DNA from: Isoetes taiwanensis
Taxonomy: Eukaryota > Streptophyta > Lycopodiopsida > Isoetales > Isoetaceae
Length of the DNA stretch: 64,000 nt
NCBI GenBank assembly: GCA_021234155.1
Contig: JAJEKV010000004.1
Location: 1,690,519-1,754,518, forward strand
Reading direction: 5' to 3'
In this document: positions 32,339-44,336 of the stretch, one piece after another
Layout: each line of letters begins with the position of its first letter
How positions within the stretch are numbered: position 1 is the stretch's first letter
Position numbers and translations under genes: made by a program
The notes under the pieces: model-generated
Told to the model about the DNA's origin: nothing
Database searches by the model: none
Seen by the model: the letters and a program-made list of their open reading frames with translations, nothing else

Positions 32339-35300
32339 ATGGGACAGAAGGCACGGAGACCCCGAAGGAGCAACCTCGAGGGAAGAGACGCTAACGATAT
32401 ATGGTACTGGAACTATACCGGGTACCTGTGGGATGATGGAGAGAGACTAGAAGGTGCCCACAGCTGCGACATAATATGCCTGGTAGAAACATGGGAGCAT
32501 AACGTCAAGAGGCTGCCAGTTGAAGAAGGATACCAGCTGTTCACGTGCTGGAAAGACAAGGATTTCAATATAGGGAGGGGAAGTGTAGGCCTGGCCTGTT
32601 ATGTAAAGAATAGTATAGCTAACAGCGCATGTATGTTACGTTCAGATATCAATAAAAGATATATGGTGTTGAATGTCCAATTGAAAAACAAACAAGACAT
32701 ATTTCTGATAATTGCATATTATCCGCCGAACAGTGATAAGCTAGAGTTGCTGGATCTAGGGGGAACAGGGACCAATAATACTAGTAGGGGACTTAAATGC
32801 CGTAAACCGTGACAGAACAGCACAAAGCACCTAATAATCGATGAGAAGGATGGTCAGATAATATACACAGCAAGAACACAGGAATGGCAGAGAGATACAG
32901 AGGATAAGGCAGAGGTCAACGCTAAAGGCGAATTACTGCTGGAAGTCTGCACATCAACAGGTGTGATCATAGCTAATGGAGTGAAAAAATGGAGGGGATC
33001 GGGGGGTTTTACGAGTCAGAACGCACATGGTAAGAGCATAATAGATTATGTAATTTTGAACAACCAGGCAGCGGAAAGAATAGAAGGACTAATGCTACAG
33101 GAATGGCCGACTGGAAAAAGGGAGAGTCATAGACCGATCAAATTAACACTCAGAAGGGGTGGGACGCCACAGATTAATAACAAAGGGGGAAAGGAGGAAA
33201 AGAAAGCGAGAGTGAGGATCCAATTTCAAGAAAAGTACACAGATATATTCATACAAACAGTCAGGGAGGAAATGGAAAAATGGGAATGGGGAAAACACAA
33301 CTTAATGACAATGGTAATACACTCAATGACATCATGGTAAGAGTAGCAACAGAGGTGTTTGGGAAAAGGAACAGAACCGAAAAGAATGTGGCCTTCAGAG
33401 CATCAAGATGGAATAACGATAACGAAAAGTGCGAGGGAGCAAAAAAGGAAAAGAAAAGAACATAGAGGGAGGGAGACATACCAGAAAGAAAAAGCAGCAT
33501 ACATAAGATTGCTAAAGATAAAACGGAATAGTAACCTGCTACAACATCAATGGTATATGGGAAAATTGCTGAAGAAACAGCCCCGAAGATTTTGGAGGGG
33601 ATTCAAACAGAAGGGAGGGGATAATATGAAAACAAGGAGTGAACATGACGGCATTGGAATATCAGGATGGGAGAAATACCTGGAGAAATTGTATAAGACA
33701 GGGGCACCTCCTCAGATCAATACCAATGTTGCGGAATCGGACAAACCATGCTTCAACATGCTAGAGGTAATGATAGCCCTAAACACGATGGCTAACCATA
33801 AAAATCGGATCTATATGGTCCGGACCGCGGAATTACCAAGTGTGCCGAGACAAAAATTGGCGCATTGTGTCACGCACATTTTCAATGGCATCATACACAA
33901 TGTGGCTTCCGCATGTGTGGACGCATAATAGAGTCATACCTCTGCATAAGGCAGGAAGCAGACATGATCCAGGAAACTATAGGATAATAATGGTGAGTTC
34001 CATTTTCGCAAAGTGGTTTGGAAAAGCATTGGATAACATATTAAAGAAATGGGCAGAAGAAGGAAACATGAGAGCACAAGGGCAAGCAGGATTCTGGCCG
34101 GAACACTCAACCACCGACCACCTAGTAACTCTTCGGATATTAATAGAACAGAACAAGGCACAGGGAAGAAAGATCATCTGTTGCTTTGTAGATTTCAGGA
34201 AAGCATTCGACACAGTCCCGAGAGAGAAGCTACTACAAAGATTGATGGACATGCAAGCTCCGAGAAATATGGTAGGGTCGATTGCAAGACTATACCATAG
34301 GGTATATGCCAAGATAGAGCAAGAAGGACAGCCAATAAACTGTGACACAGGTGTAAAACAGGGTTGCCCGTTATCCCCAACTCTGTTTGGAATATACATA
34401 GATGCTTTGCGTGGATTTATAGCGTAACGTTAAGGGGATGAATACGCCCCACGCTAGGGAGACAATTTAAGGTACCAATTATGCTATATGCTAATGATCT
34501 AAGTATGATGGGCAAAGAACAAGGGGATGCATGACCGCTAAAAATCCTAGAACAATTTCGCGGAAGAAATAAGGTCGACCAGAATTTAGCAAAAACTAAG
34601 ATAGTCATCTTTGGCCATAAGAACGTATTATAGACCCTTCCGATATAAGGAAAAAGAAATAGAGGAAGCAACGGAATACGATATCTAGGGTAACGGCGCG
34701 CATGGCAATGTGGAAGTGGGCCAAGGGGCGTACACCGTGTTCCAATCAGCCTATGGGGAGTTATTTCAATATGAAGAATTTCCGCAGCAGGCGTAATAAT
34801 TGAATGGGACATCAAATGTTACTTATTCGGGCGCAAGAGTAGCCACTACTCAATTATATAGCGTGGCCCGGGGCAGGCCTAAAAGACGTAAAATGGGAAA
34901 ACAAGAAGGAATCCTTAGGCAAAGGCAACGCATGTGAATTTAAAGTAAGGACAAATACGCCACTGACAATCATGGTCCTCGAAACAAGGCAAAAACCAAT
35001 GGAGGTGAGAGCATGGGAGAGAACCATAAGATACCTGATTAGGGACAATGCAGGAGACATTCATGGGAAATTGTCCAGTATTGCAATCACCGAATCAGCA
35101 AAATCACACATCCTCATAGGCAGCGGATGGTTTAAAGATGTGGCAAGCTGGACCAGAGAGATGGGATTAAACCTGAGTGACCTAATAAAGGAAGGATAGT
35201 GGGATGAGGAGTGGGCAGACAGAGCCACAAGAGCATGGCTGCAAAGACACACAGGACCCAAGACAGCCTGGCTCATGACAGTTTTCAACCCAGATCAGCA

Positions 35301-35515
35301 AATAGGACACCAGATGTATCAGGATAACATACTGGGAAAAACTAGGAGAGACATTCTGGCTAGATTCAGGATGGGGAGTCATGATCTAAGAATCGAAAAA
35401 GACAGATGGAGAGGAATAGACAAGGAGGACCGGATATGTAACTGCGGACAATGGGAGAGTAGAGGATGAGAATCACATGATTAACCATTGCCCGATATAC
35501 CGGTGACATCGAGAG
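32339..35515 (+). pseudogene. LINE ORF2 (endonuclease and reverse transcriptase), broken
   Basis: Endonuclease blocks: WNYTGYLWDDG, CDIICLVETWEHNVKRLP, then out of frame VGDLNAVNRD, and KSIIDYVILNN and SHRPIKLTL; the expected N, E, D-N and H residues are present but spread over two frames. RT blocks: HNRVIPLHKAGSRHDPGNYR, QAGFWPEHSTTDHL, CCFVDFRKAFDTVPREKLL, GVKQGCPLSPTLFGIYIDAL and LYANDLSMM at 34484-34510. The last should be YADD; an Asp-to-Asn change removes a catalytic Asp. A Cys/His tail is seen as RICNCGQ and, shifted, VEDENHMINHCPIYR. At least five frame breaks. Confidence 0.8.
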
Positions 35516-35790
35516 AAATACGTAAATATAAGATGGGGAACCGTGATATATTATGATGACAATGACAGAATCTCTTCGAGATTTAGCAGACACGATCCAG
35601 AGAATGATGACGTAGACATAGAGAAGTACACAGTGAAAGAGTGTTCATAATATGATCCGTACAAAAAGTGGGTCATAAACCCCACACAAATTGTTCAGTT
35701 AAAAGCTGATTGATAACGACGCATCACTGCACAGCCACGAAGCCGAAGTAAAGCGGGATGCTGGTAATAATAGAAAAAAAGTCAGCCCTT

Positions 35791-35836
35791 CTAAAAGGCT
35801 ACATCATAACAAATTGATGTGCTAGTAGCCTTTTAG
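35791..35836 (+). repeat. 3' untranslated hairpin of LINE
   Basis: Perfect 11-bp stem (ctaaaaggcta / tagccttttag) with a 24-nt loop, about 55 nt before the tail. A plausible RT recognition structure, by analogy with stem-loop LINEs. Confidence 0.6.
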
Positions 35837-36054
35837 GGAGCTCGCCATGCTACACAAGTCCGTATCTCAAGGCACAAGGGACATTAATGTATATTCTATT
35901 ATATTCTATTCTAATGAAGGCAGTTGTAGAAATTTTATTTGACATTTTCATTGTATATTTTTGTCATAACGATTTTCTGAAATTTATTTTTCCAAATTAT
36001 TGTCACCTGTAAGAAACACTTCCTCTTAAAAAATGATCCTTTATTGTAAATACG

Positions 36055-36187
36055 TAATTTTTGATGATTTTTAAATACAAAGGGCTATTTGGGAAAATAA
36101 GAATTAAGAGCATTTTGATAATTTCAAAAATACGAAGGGCTTTTTGGGAATTAAGTCAACAATTAAGGTTATTTTGGTAAATTTCCT
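36055..36187 (-). repeat. MULE right terminal inverted repeat
   Basis: Inverse of 27586-27720. The outer end is ggtaaatttcct. Confidence 0.75.
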
Positions 36188-36196
36188 AAATAAATA
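36188..36196 (+). repeat. right 9-bp target-site duplication of Mutator-like element
   Basis: aaataaata, same as 27577-27585. Confidence 0.65.
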
Positions 36197-36780
36197 AGCT
36201 CCTTGTGGGTCCAAGGTCGTAGCTTTCATTCACGAGAAAATGGAGAGGCATCAGGTGACACAACAAGAGCTAAACTTTCAGCTCCAAGCATTTTAGGTTA
36301 ATGAGGCTCACCCAGCTATTGCCCATGTCCCGGTTGTTCAAACATGTCCCCGATGCACGTGAAAGCAAAGCCAAAGAAACTTCTACCCCGACTAGACAAG
36401 ATAGACAACAAATCAACTCAGTCAAGGAGCCGACAGTCCCCAAAGCCACTCGCATTACACAAGTGTTATCGAGATCCGGTCCATTGCATGGAGGATATTG
36501 CAAAGCCCTCAAGGAGCAACAAGAACAGAGGCACAGGATCACAATGTGGTGGTCCAATGCCTCCATGATGAGGCAAGGGAGGAGTTCAACAGGAATGTTC
36601 GAACAATGGTCCTATCCAAGATGAGATTTCATGCTCCTATATGGATTAACAAGGCATTCCTCCTTGGCATCAAGCAGGATGACCGCATAAGTATTATATA
36701 TCATCACTCATATTATATGGAAATACTCCCATGCAATATTTCAAGAACCTTCTTGACAGCCTGTGAATATTCCTTCTAAG
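36197..36780. other. unassigned
   Basis: The plus-strand frame 36301-36624 is open (108 codons, basic and Gln-rich) but has no recognisable domain. It may be part of a gag-like leader upstream of the LTR-like repeats. Confidence 0.3.
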
Positions 36781-38221
36781 ATATTTGTGCAGCTCCATAA
36801 AGTTTGAGGAACATTCTTCTCGAAACTTCCTTAACCGGCTCCCCGGTACTAGTATATAAAGGGCCTTCAAAGATGGGGTTCGCATTCGATTCAATGCCAA
36901 CCGTGAGCCTTTTGTTGCGTTGTCTCGCTTTTTGCCATTCATGGCAATTGTACATAATCATGTATGATATATAAATTGATCACTCTTTCTCAGTATTTGC
37001 AATGCATTTTTGTATTTTTGTTTGTACATTCATGACAGCTTTTGAACCGAATTTTTGTTATGCTCCAGCTCTCTAAATTTAAATTTTTCTTATTCTCCTG
37101 ATGATCATGGAGAGGCTAATGAGAAGAGAGATGATTTTAAAGGATATAAATGCAAAAGATAGACCGCGGGCCCCAAAGAGCGAGAAAAACTTTTCGAATT
37201 CTATGAAAGGGTTTTGGGAGCCAGGATGCATGCCACACGAAACCACTGTGTGGAGGTTATATTTTAGCCGCTGATCTAATTCCAATTTTGGTTTTAGTAC
37301 CTTCTCTAGTTCCAGCCAGCCCAGCCCAGCCCGGTTCTTGTTTCTGCTCCCGATCTTGACCTTGATTCTACTTCTACACGTAATCTAGTTTCCGATCTTG
37401 ATCATGTTCCTATTCTAACTCTTCTTGTTATTTCTGCCCCTGCACCTACACTAGCTCTAGATTCAAGATTGAACTCTGATTTTACCTCCAATATGCCTTT
37501 GCGTCTTGATGCTCCTTCAATGTTAGATCATGCTCCTGATGTAGATTTTTTATCTCGATCCCGAGTTTGCACCTGCTTCTATCTTTATTCCTATGCCATT
37601 CCATATTTTAGTTCTTCACTTGGTCCTATTCCTTTTCCTACTTTGGTAATGGCTTTGGTCTCCATAACATATTATCATGTTCCCATCCTTGTTCCTCTTT
37701 CTATCTTTGACCAAGATCCAGATTTATTGTCTGATTGAATGTTGATCCATGAGCATAATTCGATAGTTATTGCAATACCAAAAGCTCCAAATTTAACTTC
37801 CTTTTGACGAGCTTCAATCCGGGGACTTTTGGTATTTGATCCCGAATTTTACTATATATCATACATACATGGGTCGTCACCCATATTTATATAAAATTAT
37901 TTCTATAGAATATTCTAAGAGACTTACAAAAACGTTCCATAGATATTTTCTAGAACCTTTCAAATTATTTGCTAGAGTTTAAAAAATGTTCTTCTAAAAC
38001 TTCTAGAACCGCCCCCTTGCTAGTATATAAAGGGCCTTCAATGTAGGGTTTGGCATTCCGATTCAACACCGCCAGAGCCTTTCCTTATTCCAAGATCTTC
38101 TCTTATGCCATTCATGGCAATTGTACATATCCATATATATAATATATAGATTATTCATTCTTCTTGAGTATCCAAGTAGCAGGTGTGTGTTCTTGTATTT
38201 TTGTTCGTGAGGTTCATGACA
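36781..38221 (+). mobile_element. LTR-like direct repeat pair with TATA boxes, short interior
   Basis: Approximately 36781-37037 and 37967-38221 share tagtatataaagggccttca, a cattcatggcaattgtacat phrase and the same end (ttcatgaca). The TATA box and conserved downstream part are what U3-R of an LTR would show. The interior is about 930 bp and has only a low-complexity frame (37469-37738), so this would be a non-autonomous LTR element. It could also be a simple tandem duplication of a promoter-like segment. Confidence 0.5.
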
Positions 38222-38492
38222 TGCGACATGCCATAACCAACAACGATTGTGAAATTCACAGTTGGTGACTTTTAATAGTAAAGGTGCCATACTGGCCAAG
38301 AGATCTAAATTGAAAGGCACCTCGTTATATATGTAGTATAACCTTACCCCTTTACAGCAAAATTCATGTCGACATGAGCTTGCTCGAGCAAGGGACATAG
38401 GAAACGTCGCTGGTATCATTGTGCTGGTTCAAGAAAAGATATGGATTTCTGGTCTGCCTAACCATACTATAGCAGATGCTACACAGAAATAA
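38222..38492. other. unassigned
   Basis: No feature recognised. Confidence 0.3.
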
Positions 38493-38900
38493 ACAACTGG
38501 ATCACCTGCTACAAAAATTGCCCACGCTATAGCTCCTCAAGCAAGTGCTTCTACAAGTTCTGATGCTAGCCCTATTGCTGCTACTGTTGCAACTCCTCGC
38601 AGTGATGGTGGTGGTGGTGGTGGTGCTGCTGTTGCTCCTCATGCAACCACTCGAGTTTCTACTGCGACCAAATAGATAATGTGCCTACTGATGTTCTCTT
38701 GGAATTGTAGGGGCTTCCTATATGGTAGAAATGGGATAGCTTGAACTCCATAGCCAAGGATGACTTTATTTTCCTTATGGAAGCATGAAAACACACTAGT
38801 CAAAGAATAGCAAATCTGCTAGGTTATTAGCACTATTTATTGTTTGAGTGTAATGGCAAGCTTGTGGACATGAGGGAATAGCCCGTTACTATAACACTCT
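38493..38900 (+). mobile_element. LINE ORF1/ORF2 junction fragment
   Basis: An Ala/Ser/Thr-rich frame with a Gly6 run (from SPATKIAHAIAPQAS to VSTATK) stops at 38673-38675. Three bases later an ATG (38679) starts MCLLMFSWNCRGFLYGRNGI. SWNCRG is the first endonuclease motif of plant L1-type LINEs. Further on, KDDFIFLMEA-stop-KH continues the domain (normally D..FL.ET), and it ends near 38900. A different LINE lineage from the TATTC-tailed one. Confidence 0.6.
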
Positions 38901-40439
38901 ATTGACGCCTTCAATTTCGCCGCATAAAATAGACATACATTGATATGGTGCTTGGGGAAGTGGCCTTGTATGGAAAAAAATATTTATTGGATATGACCAA
39001 GTGAAAATGCCATCCATTGTGTCTAAGCCTTAATACTATTAAAGAGAACTTAAAAATAAACCTTGACACCTTTATAGAGTCTTTATATAAAAGATGTTAT
39101 TCCTTATAAATAGAAAAACGATTTTAAGAAGTGATATTTTCGCGACCGTTAAAATTGGATGATCTTTACCTTGACGGAAAACTCTTGATTTCTAGGTTTC
39201 AATTTGGTCTTATTTGTTCGTAGACTCCTTTGTGGTTTGAGAGTTATAACGGGTCTAAGACAATCGTGACAACTAAATCTGCCTCTTTCTATGTTTGTTC
39301 AAGAGTCTAGTCTTACCTTGTAGTATTTTCTCTAAATTCTTTCTTGATCATATCATTAAGAGGAGCTCTTGCAACAGCAATGATTGGTGGTTAGAAAGAG
39401 CATGCCCTTGTTGAATCATGCAAATTGAAAGCTTGGCTTATTGATAGCTTTTCTAGTTGGTCTGGTTAGGTGGTACATCAAGTACCCTATGATGGCCTTT
39501 ACGAAATAAGTTTTTTTCCTTCCCCGCCTCAAGACTAATCGCATTTCGACCATCGGCTTTGTCGGAATAACTTTTTAAAGACCGGATCGAACTCGTTTCG
39601 CCTATCTTAAAAATTCCATCCCTTCTTGAAGACTAATCAAACTCGATTATCTAATCTTTTCACAAAGCTAGTCAACTGACCATCTGCTTTGAAAGACATT
39701 CCACATCTTCTCTAAGGCCAGTGAAATTACTATCTGCTTTGAGAGACGCTTTCAAAACAATGTACTTAGGATTTGGTTATTAGCGCTGCGCATACACAAT
39801 AATCTTCTTTTTAACTAATTAAGAGCAAACATTAAAGAAAAACAACTTCTTGATTTTAATTAAATGATTACAATCTCGGTCGATCTAGCATTCGTGCATC
39901 CACAGATTTGTTGTAGGAAATACGTAGTAGGTCATGCTTTTCCCTGCGGTTATTATCTTTTGGTTGCTCGTACTATTTTTGTATTGGCCCTAGCTTTGGA
40001 CGTTGATGCTTGTAATGAGATCCTCCGTAATGATAACATTCCCCCCGTGGAACTTTGACCTGGTTCTTCGCTATTTCTCATTTATATTACTACTTCTAGC
40101 ATGAAAAGTATCATTTCTTTCGGGTGTTTAACCTTATTTCTTATTTTCTCTTTATTTCCAAAGTGTCATTGTTCCTGCCATTGTTCGTCTTATAGATCTT
40201 TTCTTTGGATATCCTTCCCATATATCTTGTTCTACTATGCTGGGATTGAATTTCATCTCTGCTGCTTCAAGCATTTCCTACTGCTGTGCTGATAGTGGAA
40301 GGTTCTAAAAAGAATAGTTCTACATATAACAGATCTCACTTTCTTACAAGCTCCTGGTTGCAATTCTCCCACTATATTTCACAATTGGAATCCTGGATAT
40401 ACAAGGACTTGAGCTAGAAGGCTCTTGAACTGAAATGAT
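38901..40439. other. unassigned, with a degenerate tandem repeat at 39528-39760
   Basis: Three irregular units share (g)ac(c/t)atc(g/t)gctttg(t/a) plus a preceding agactaat/aggccagt phrase. The plus-strand frames at 39864-40058 and 40101-40292 show no domain. Confidence 0.35.
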
Positions 40440-40900
40440 TCAATGAAAATAGGTGCCTCTATATATGTCTAGACCAACAGTCGGGATCACGCCCCAGGAA
40501 GGGATGAGTGCCAGGTAAGAAAACTTGGAATAGAAATAGGTATTCCCCTTGCTTGAAGAGATCTCACTGTCTTTCTAAGACCTAGGTAATAGTTGGCATG
40601 TAAATTATACGATTGAAATGCTTTTCTGATATTTGCCCATGTTTGCATCTGAGGTAGCAGTGTCTTCCAACCCTGCCACCATATTCTAGCTACATCAGTT
40701 AAATATTTGTCTATTGCGTGTAATTTTTTCTCCTCTGTAGCTTGACCCTTTCAAAGAAGTTTTCTCAGCTTGCCAGGAATTCCAAGACTGTTGGCAGGCT
40801 TCGTTTGTCTCATGCATATAACGACATTCCCTCAACCTTCTCCAACCATTTAATTCTTTCTATAGGAGGACGTGGCTTAACAGGTGGACGACTTGGAAGC
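40440..40900 (-). pseudogene. retrotransposon gag fragment
   Basis: The minus strand reads ERIKWLEKVEGMSLYA (near 40860-40800), then after shifts LTDVARIWWQGWKTLLPQMQ followed by TWANIRKAFQSYNL. The A..WW.....W......F pattern preceded by W(L)E.VE is the retrotransposon gag capsid signature. Stops and at least two frame changes are present, with no pol nearby. Confidence 0.5.
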
Positions 40901-41330
40901 GAAGGCGGCTGCTGTTATATATCTAGCAGATAACCAAATAATATGGCAGTGTATTCCAATTTTTTTTTAGTTTTCCATAAAGCTGGATGAGGCAAGAATT
41001 CCAATATGAGTAACGATTTGAACTTGGTTATACTAGCCTTCGGAGATATCAAATGAACTTAAAGCCAAGGAAAACTTACCTGCAATGAATTCATAGCAGT
41101 AGGTTGTCATATCCATAACAAACATAATGTTTTCAAGAAGACCAACAGAAAATATGGCTTACCCGAGCATAGCAGGATCATTCAACTTCTCTAATAATGT
41201 TATCAAGCAACTTCATATCGACTATGTAGTATAAGTAAAGTAGCAAACACTGTAACAACATTTAGGCATTAAAAAGCAATGCAAGAAGTCCACAGCATTT
41301 GTATTGATGCAAACCTTTGAAACTACTTAC
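40901..41330. other. unassigned flank
   Basis: No feature recognised apart from the direct repeat actacttac at 41322-41330, which recurs at 53505-53513. Confidence 0.4.
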
Positions 41331-41480
41331 CAGTGTTGTCAGGTACGTTTAGTACGGTACGGGTATTATACGTACGTAACGTATTAATACCGTAGACATA
41401 CCTCTCATTTAAAAAGTACTTTAAATACGTTTTTTGGAATTATAAAGTACTTATTAAATACGTAAAATACATACTTTATG
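41331..41480 (+). repeat. left inverted terminus with tacgta words
   Basis: Dense in tacgt, gtacg, aagtact and their complements. Matches the inverted right end at 53420-53502. Confidence 0.6.
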
Positions 41481-42049
41481 TACTATACGTTAAGTACTTT
41501 CTATAATTTTTAGAACTATTATTTCTTGTATTGCACTTGAAATAGTTGCAATAACAACTAGTACGAAGAATTTCAAGTTTTAAATAATGAACCAGAATAT
41601 ATTACTTTAGAAAATTAAGCATTTCTTAAAGTTTTCAATCCAAAATATGTCTATTTAAGAGTTATATATTCTAGTATGCAATCTACACCCACGCATAAAT
41701 AAATTCAAGTAATTGTTGCTTATTTGTTGCATCGGAAGCTATTAACCGGCCCGACATCAGATTTCTTTTCCTGGCATGAATGCAAGCTATTAAAGTATTA
41801 AGGAGAAGGTTTGCCTCCTACCATGACAAAACAAGGAGAAAGGTGGGTCTGCATCTCCATCTCCATTCCGATTCAAATGTACCGTGAGTAAGAAGAAAGA
41901 GGGGGAAAATGCAGGAGTTTTGGGTTTTTATTTGCAAGAAGATTATGTGCTTTTTTTTCTTTTTAACTACAATTCTATAATTTCCTAATGTCTAAAATCT
42001 CCTAATGTGTTTTTTACACCTATTCTATAATATCATATCATCTATTCTA
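41481..42049. other. unassigned
   Basis: AT-rich with no coding similarity. Confidence 0.4.
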
Positions 42050-42190
42050 TATTCTATTCTATATATAATAATAATGGCGTTTTAGGATAGTTTGTGCGCA
42101 TTTTTGGTCGTTGATATTTTTGATTTTTTTTGTCCTTTGATCGGGTTTAGGATAGTCTCAGGCGCATTTTGGGCCGTTGATTTTTTTTAC
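42050..42190 (+). repeat. repeat resembling plant Helitron 5' ends, copy 1
   Basis: tctattctatatataataat followed by ggcgttttaggatag and two versions of a gcgcatttt(t)gg(t/c)cgttgat phrase. Related phrases occur at 56093-56200, 58876-59045 and 61683-61830. Plant Helitron 5' ends often start TC, are AT-rich and carry a cgttgat-like word. No CTRR-plus-hairpin 3' end was found. Confidence 0.35.
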
Positions 42191-44336
42191 TTTATTTTGA
42201 TTCATGAGATTTACGGTTTTCGGTTTTGTTTCACGCTCTTTTCTCATCCAAGCCGCCTCCGGGCTCTTCGGATTTAATCTCTTGATGCATATGCTCGATG
42301 GTTTTGCTAATCCCATGCCGCCGCCGCTGTAACTTCGCTCGCACATCATATTGCGTAATCGATTTATGGCTTCAAGAATTGGTATTTCGTCTATATGAAG
42401 ATGCTCATAAACAACAAGCAGATCCGATATTAAGTTGTTGTCTTATACATGGTGCACGCCGCCTATATTCAGTCGGGCTTGCTCTCTTACACAAGGTTCA
42501 CACCGGCCCACATAAAGACATGTTGACGGAAAAATGTTGACGATATGGAGAATATCGCCTTTGCAGATATGGAGAGCAACCGGAAGTTCATGGTGGGGAA
42601 TTTTGTGCTTGCATTCTATCAATTGTATTCTATCAATGTGTCTCACTTAAGTATTTGGATCGTGGCTCGCCCGGGTTATGATGGGTGAATAACGGTAGAG
42701 ATTTCTTCCTATGCCATTTAACCTAAACCTAATGTTTTGCTCGATTATTGATCAGCCATTTTACTGCCTCAATATGAGCATGAATTTTAGTTTAACTTTT
42801 GGCATGTTATACTCAATGCCATAAAACTTGAGCAATCATGATTGCTAGCAAAAGGTCGCTTTGAGGTTGGAATTGTTTCGCCTTTCATTTACCTAGAAAA
42901 TTGAAGTCTAGATTTGAGGAAAGATTTACTCAATAAGTAAAGTAATAAATAGCATTTGGAACCAAATGGCGTTTGAAGTGAAGTACTTGTAGAGTTCCCG
43001 AATTGCATTTGCTTTTTTTTTTTCCTAAGTTCAAATCTTACAACTTGGTGTGGTAAGATATTTGGGTGAAGTTAGAAAATAAGAGCGCAGGAGTCGGGTT
43101 ATCTCTAGGAGTTCTTCATCTTCCCCGTCCTCCTCCTCCATTTTGTTTTCCTTCTTGCCCATCCACTTTTTTGTGAACCAATTTTCGGATAACTCAAGTA
43201 TAAAACACCATTGCTTTCCCCTAAGTTCTTGGGGACTGGCCGAAAATGCCGTAAAATAGTGACAGGGCGGTACCGGGTCTTCATCACGCTTGCAAGCTTT
43301 TTGTCCGTCCCCGCTTTGCCTTTAATAAACATCTTCAAAACCCGAATCTTGCCCATTGATAGTCCAAGAGGGAACCCACAAAGTCCACCCTTAGAACCTA
43401 GGACATGCTACATCGAAGACAATTATTTTCACACTTCCTAAGCATGCCATGCTTGAAAAGCTACAAGTCTATCTACATAGTAATAATTATCGTGATTGGA
43501 TTATAGCCTCCTCGAATTTATAATGCAAACTGGAGATGTCTTAGTTTGCATCTCAACTTAGCTATTGGCTACCAAAGATTTTGCTTCGGGTGACCTGTAA
43601 CTTTTATCTTCTTGGATATGGCCATCATGTCTTGATTCTATTTAGCAAAGATCTATCGTTTGATGGGCACATATTTTTATTAAGTTTTGCTTTAGTTAAT
43701 GCGACCTATGCACGCTTGCAACAGCTTTGATTTTTCCATAACATATGCATGTGAGCTAAAGTCCTTTTGGCATTGCTACCGAATGTGCATTGTAAGCTTC
43801 GAGCTCTAATTTCTCATCCTTGGTATTTGCTTGTTATGCTTGTGTTAGTATTCAAAAGTCTAAGGAGCTTCGCAAACAATGTGACGACTAGGTTCATGAC
43901 AAACAACAAATATGGATGCTAAACATTATTTGGTCATCGTGCCCATGATCAATGGCAAGTTCCCGAGAGGTATGATGCATTTGTCTCCTCTTTTATTCGT
44001 GTTATTTATGGGCAATAGTAGAGTTAAGAATTGTCATGCCATCACCGAAAGTTGATCACAAAAGGCCGTGCCGGCCCCGCCATTTTGTTTATCTTATCCG
44101 CCAAAGCTTATAGATGAACCATCCGCAAATGATATTAATCATAGGACCACTTGCTATATGTCTATTTAGTCAGTTCGTCACATTTATGTTGTTGGGGAAC
44201 CCAAGGTTTCATGGTTTCCTATATATCAAGAAAGTTATTACTTGGTCTAACTTGTCTGGCGGTTATGATAAAACTTCGTGGAGAAACATCAGGGGAAATA
44301 ACATACTTAAGGTGGAGATGAGTATAATGATCGACT
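42191..44336. other. unassigned, possibly upstream part of the YTH fragment
   Basis: Short frames without recognisable domains (for example 42298-42540, 43105-43356 minus, 44114-44356). Confidence 0.3.

Larger units (their letters stand above)
28390..35915 (+). mobile_element. nearly full-length LINE with ORF1, endonuclease, RT and TATTC tail
   Basis: About 7.5 kb on the plus strand. Order: two 264-bp tandem units (28591-29118), a long leader, an ORF1 starting near 31330, ORF2 with AP-like endonuclease and RT (32339-35515), a C-terminal Cys/His motif, a 3' untranslated hairpin (35791-35836) and a (TATTC)n-like tail (35890-35912). It is interrupted by frameshifts in every domain and by YADD to YAND. 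The RT resembles the LINE at 22264-24640 in block order, but the 3' end and tail differ. Confidence 0.75.
27586..36187. mobile_element. Mutator-like element (MULE), 8.6 kb, invaded by a LINE
   Basis: Ends are long inverted repeats of about 130 bp and roughly 85% identity (27586-27720 and 36055-36187), starting GGGAAATTTACCAAAATAAC on the left and AGGAAATTTACCAAAATAAC on the inverted right. A 9-bp direct repeat flanks them. Inside the left end is a scrap resembling the C-terminus of a MULE transposase (27792-28004). Most of the interior (28390-35915) is a nearly complete LINE that inserted later. Without the LINE the element would be only about 1 kb. Confidence 0.7.

Noticed and set aside
33934..34399. 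Minus-strand frames opposite the LINE RT
   Set aside because: Shadows of the plus-strand RT, whose motifs A and B are unmistakable.
38300..38420. Minus-strand frame 38063-38419 as a gene
   Set aside because: It lies across the LTR-like repeat and has no homology; likely chance.
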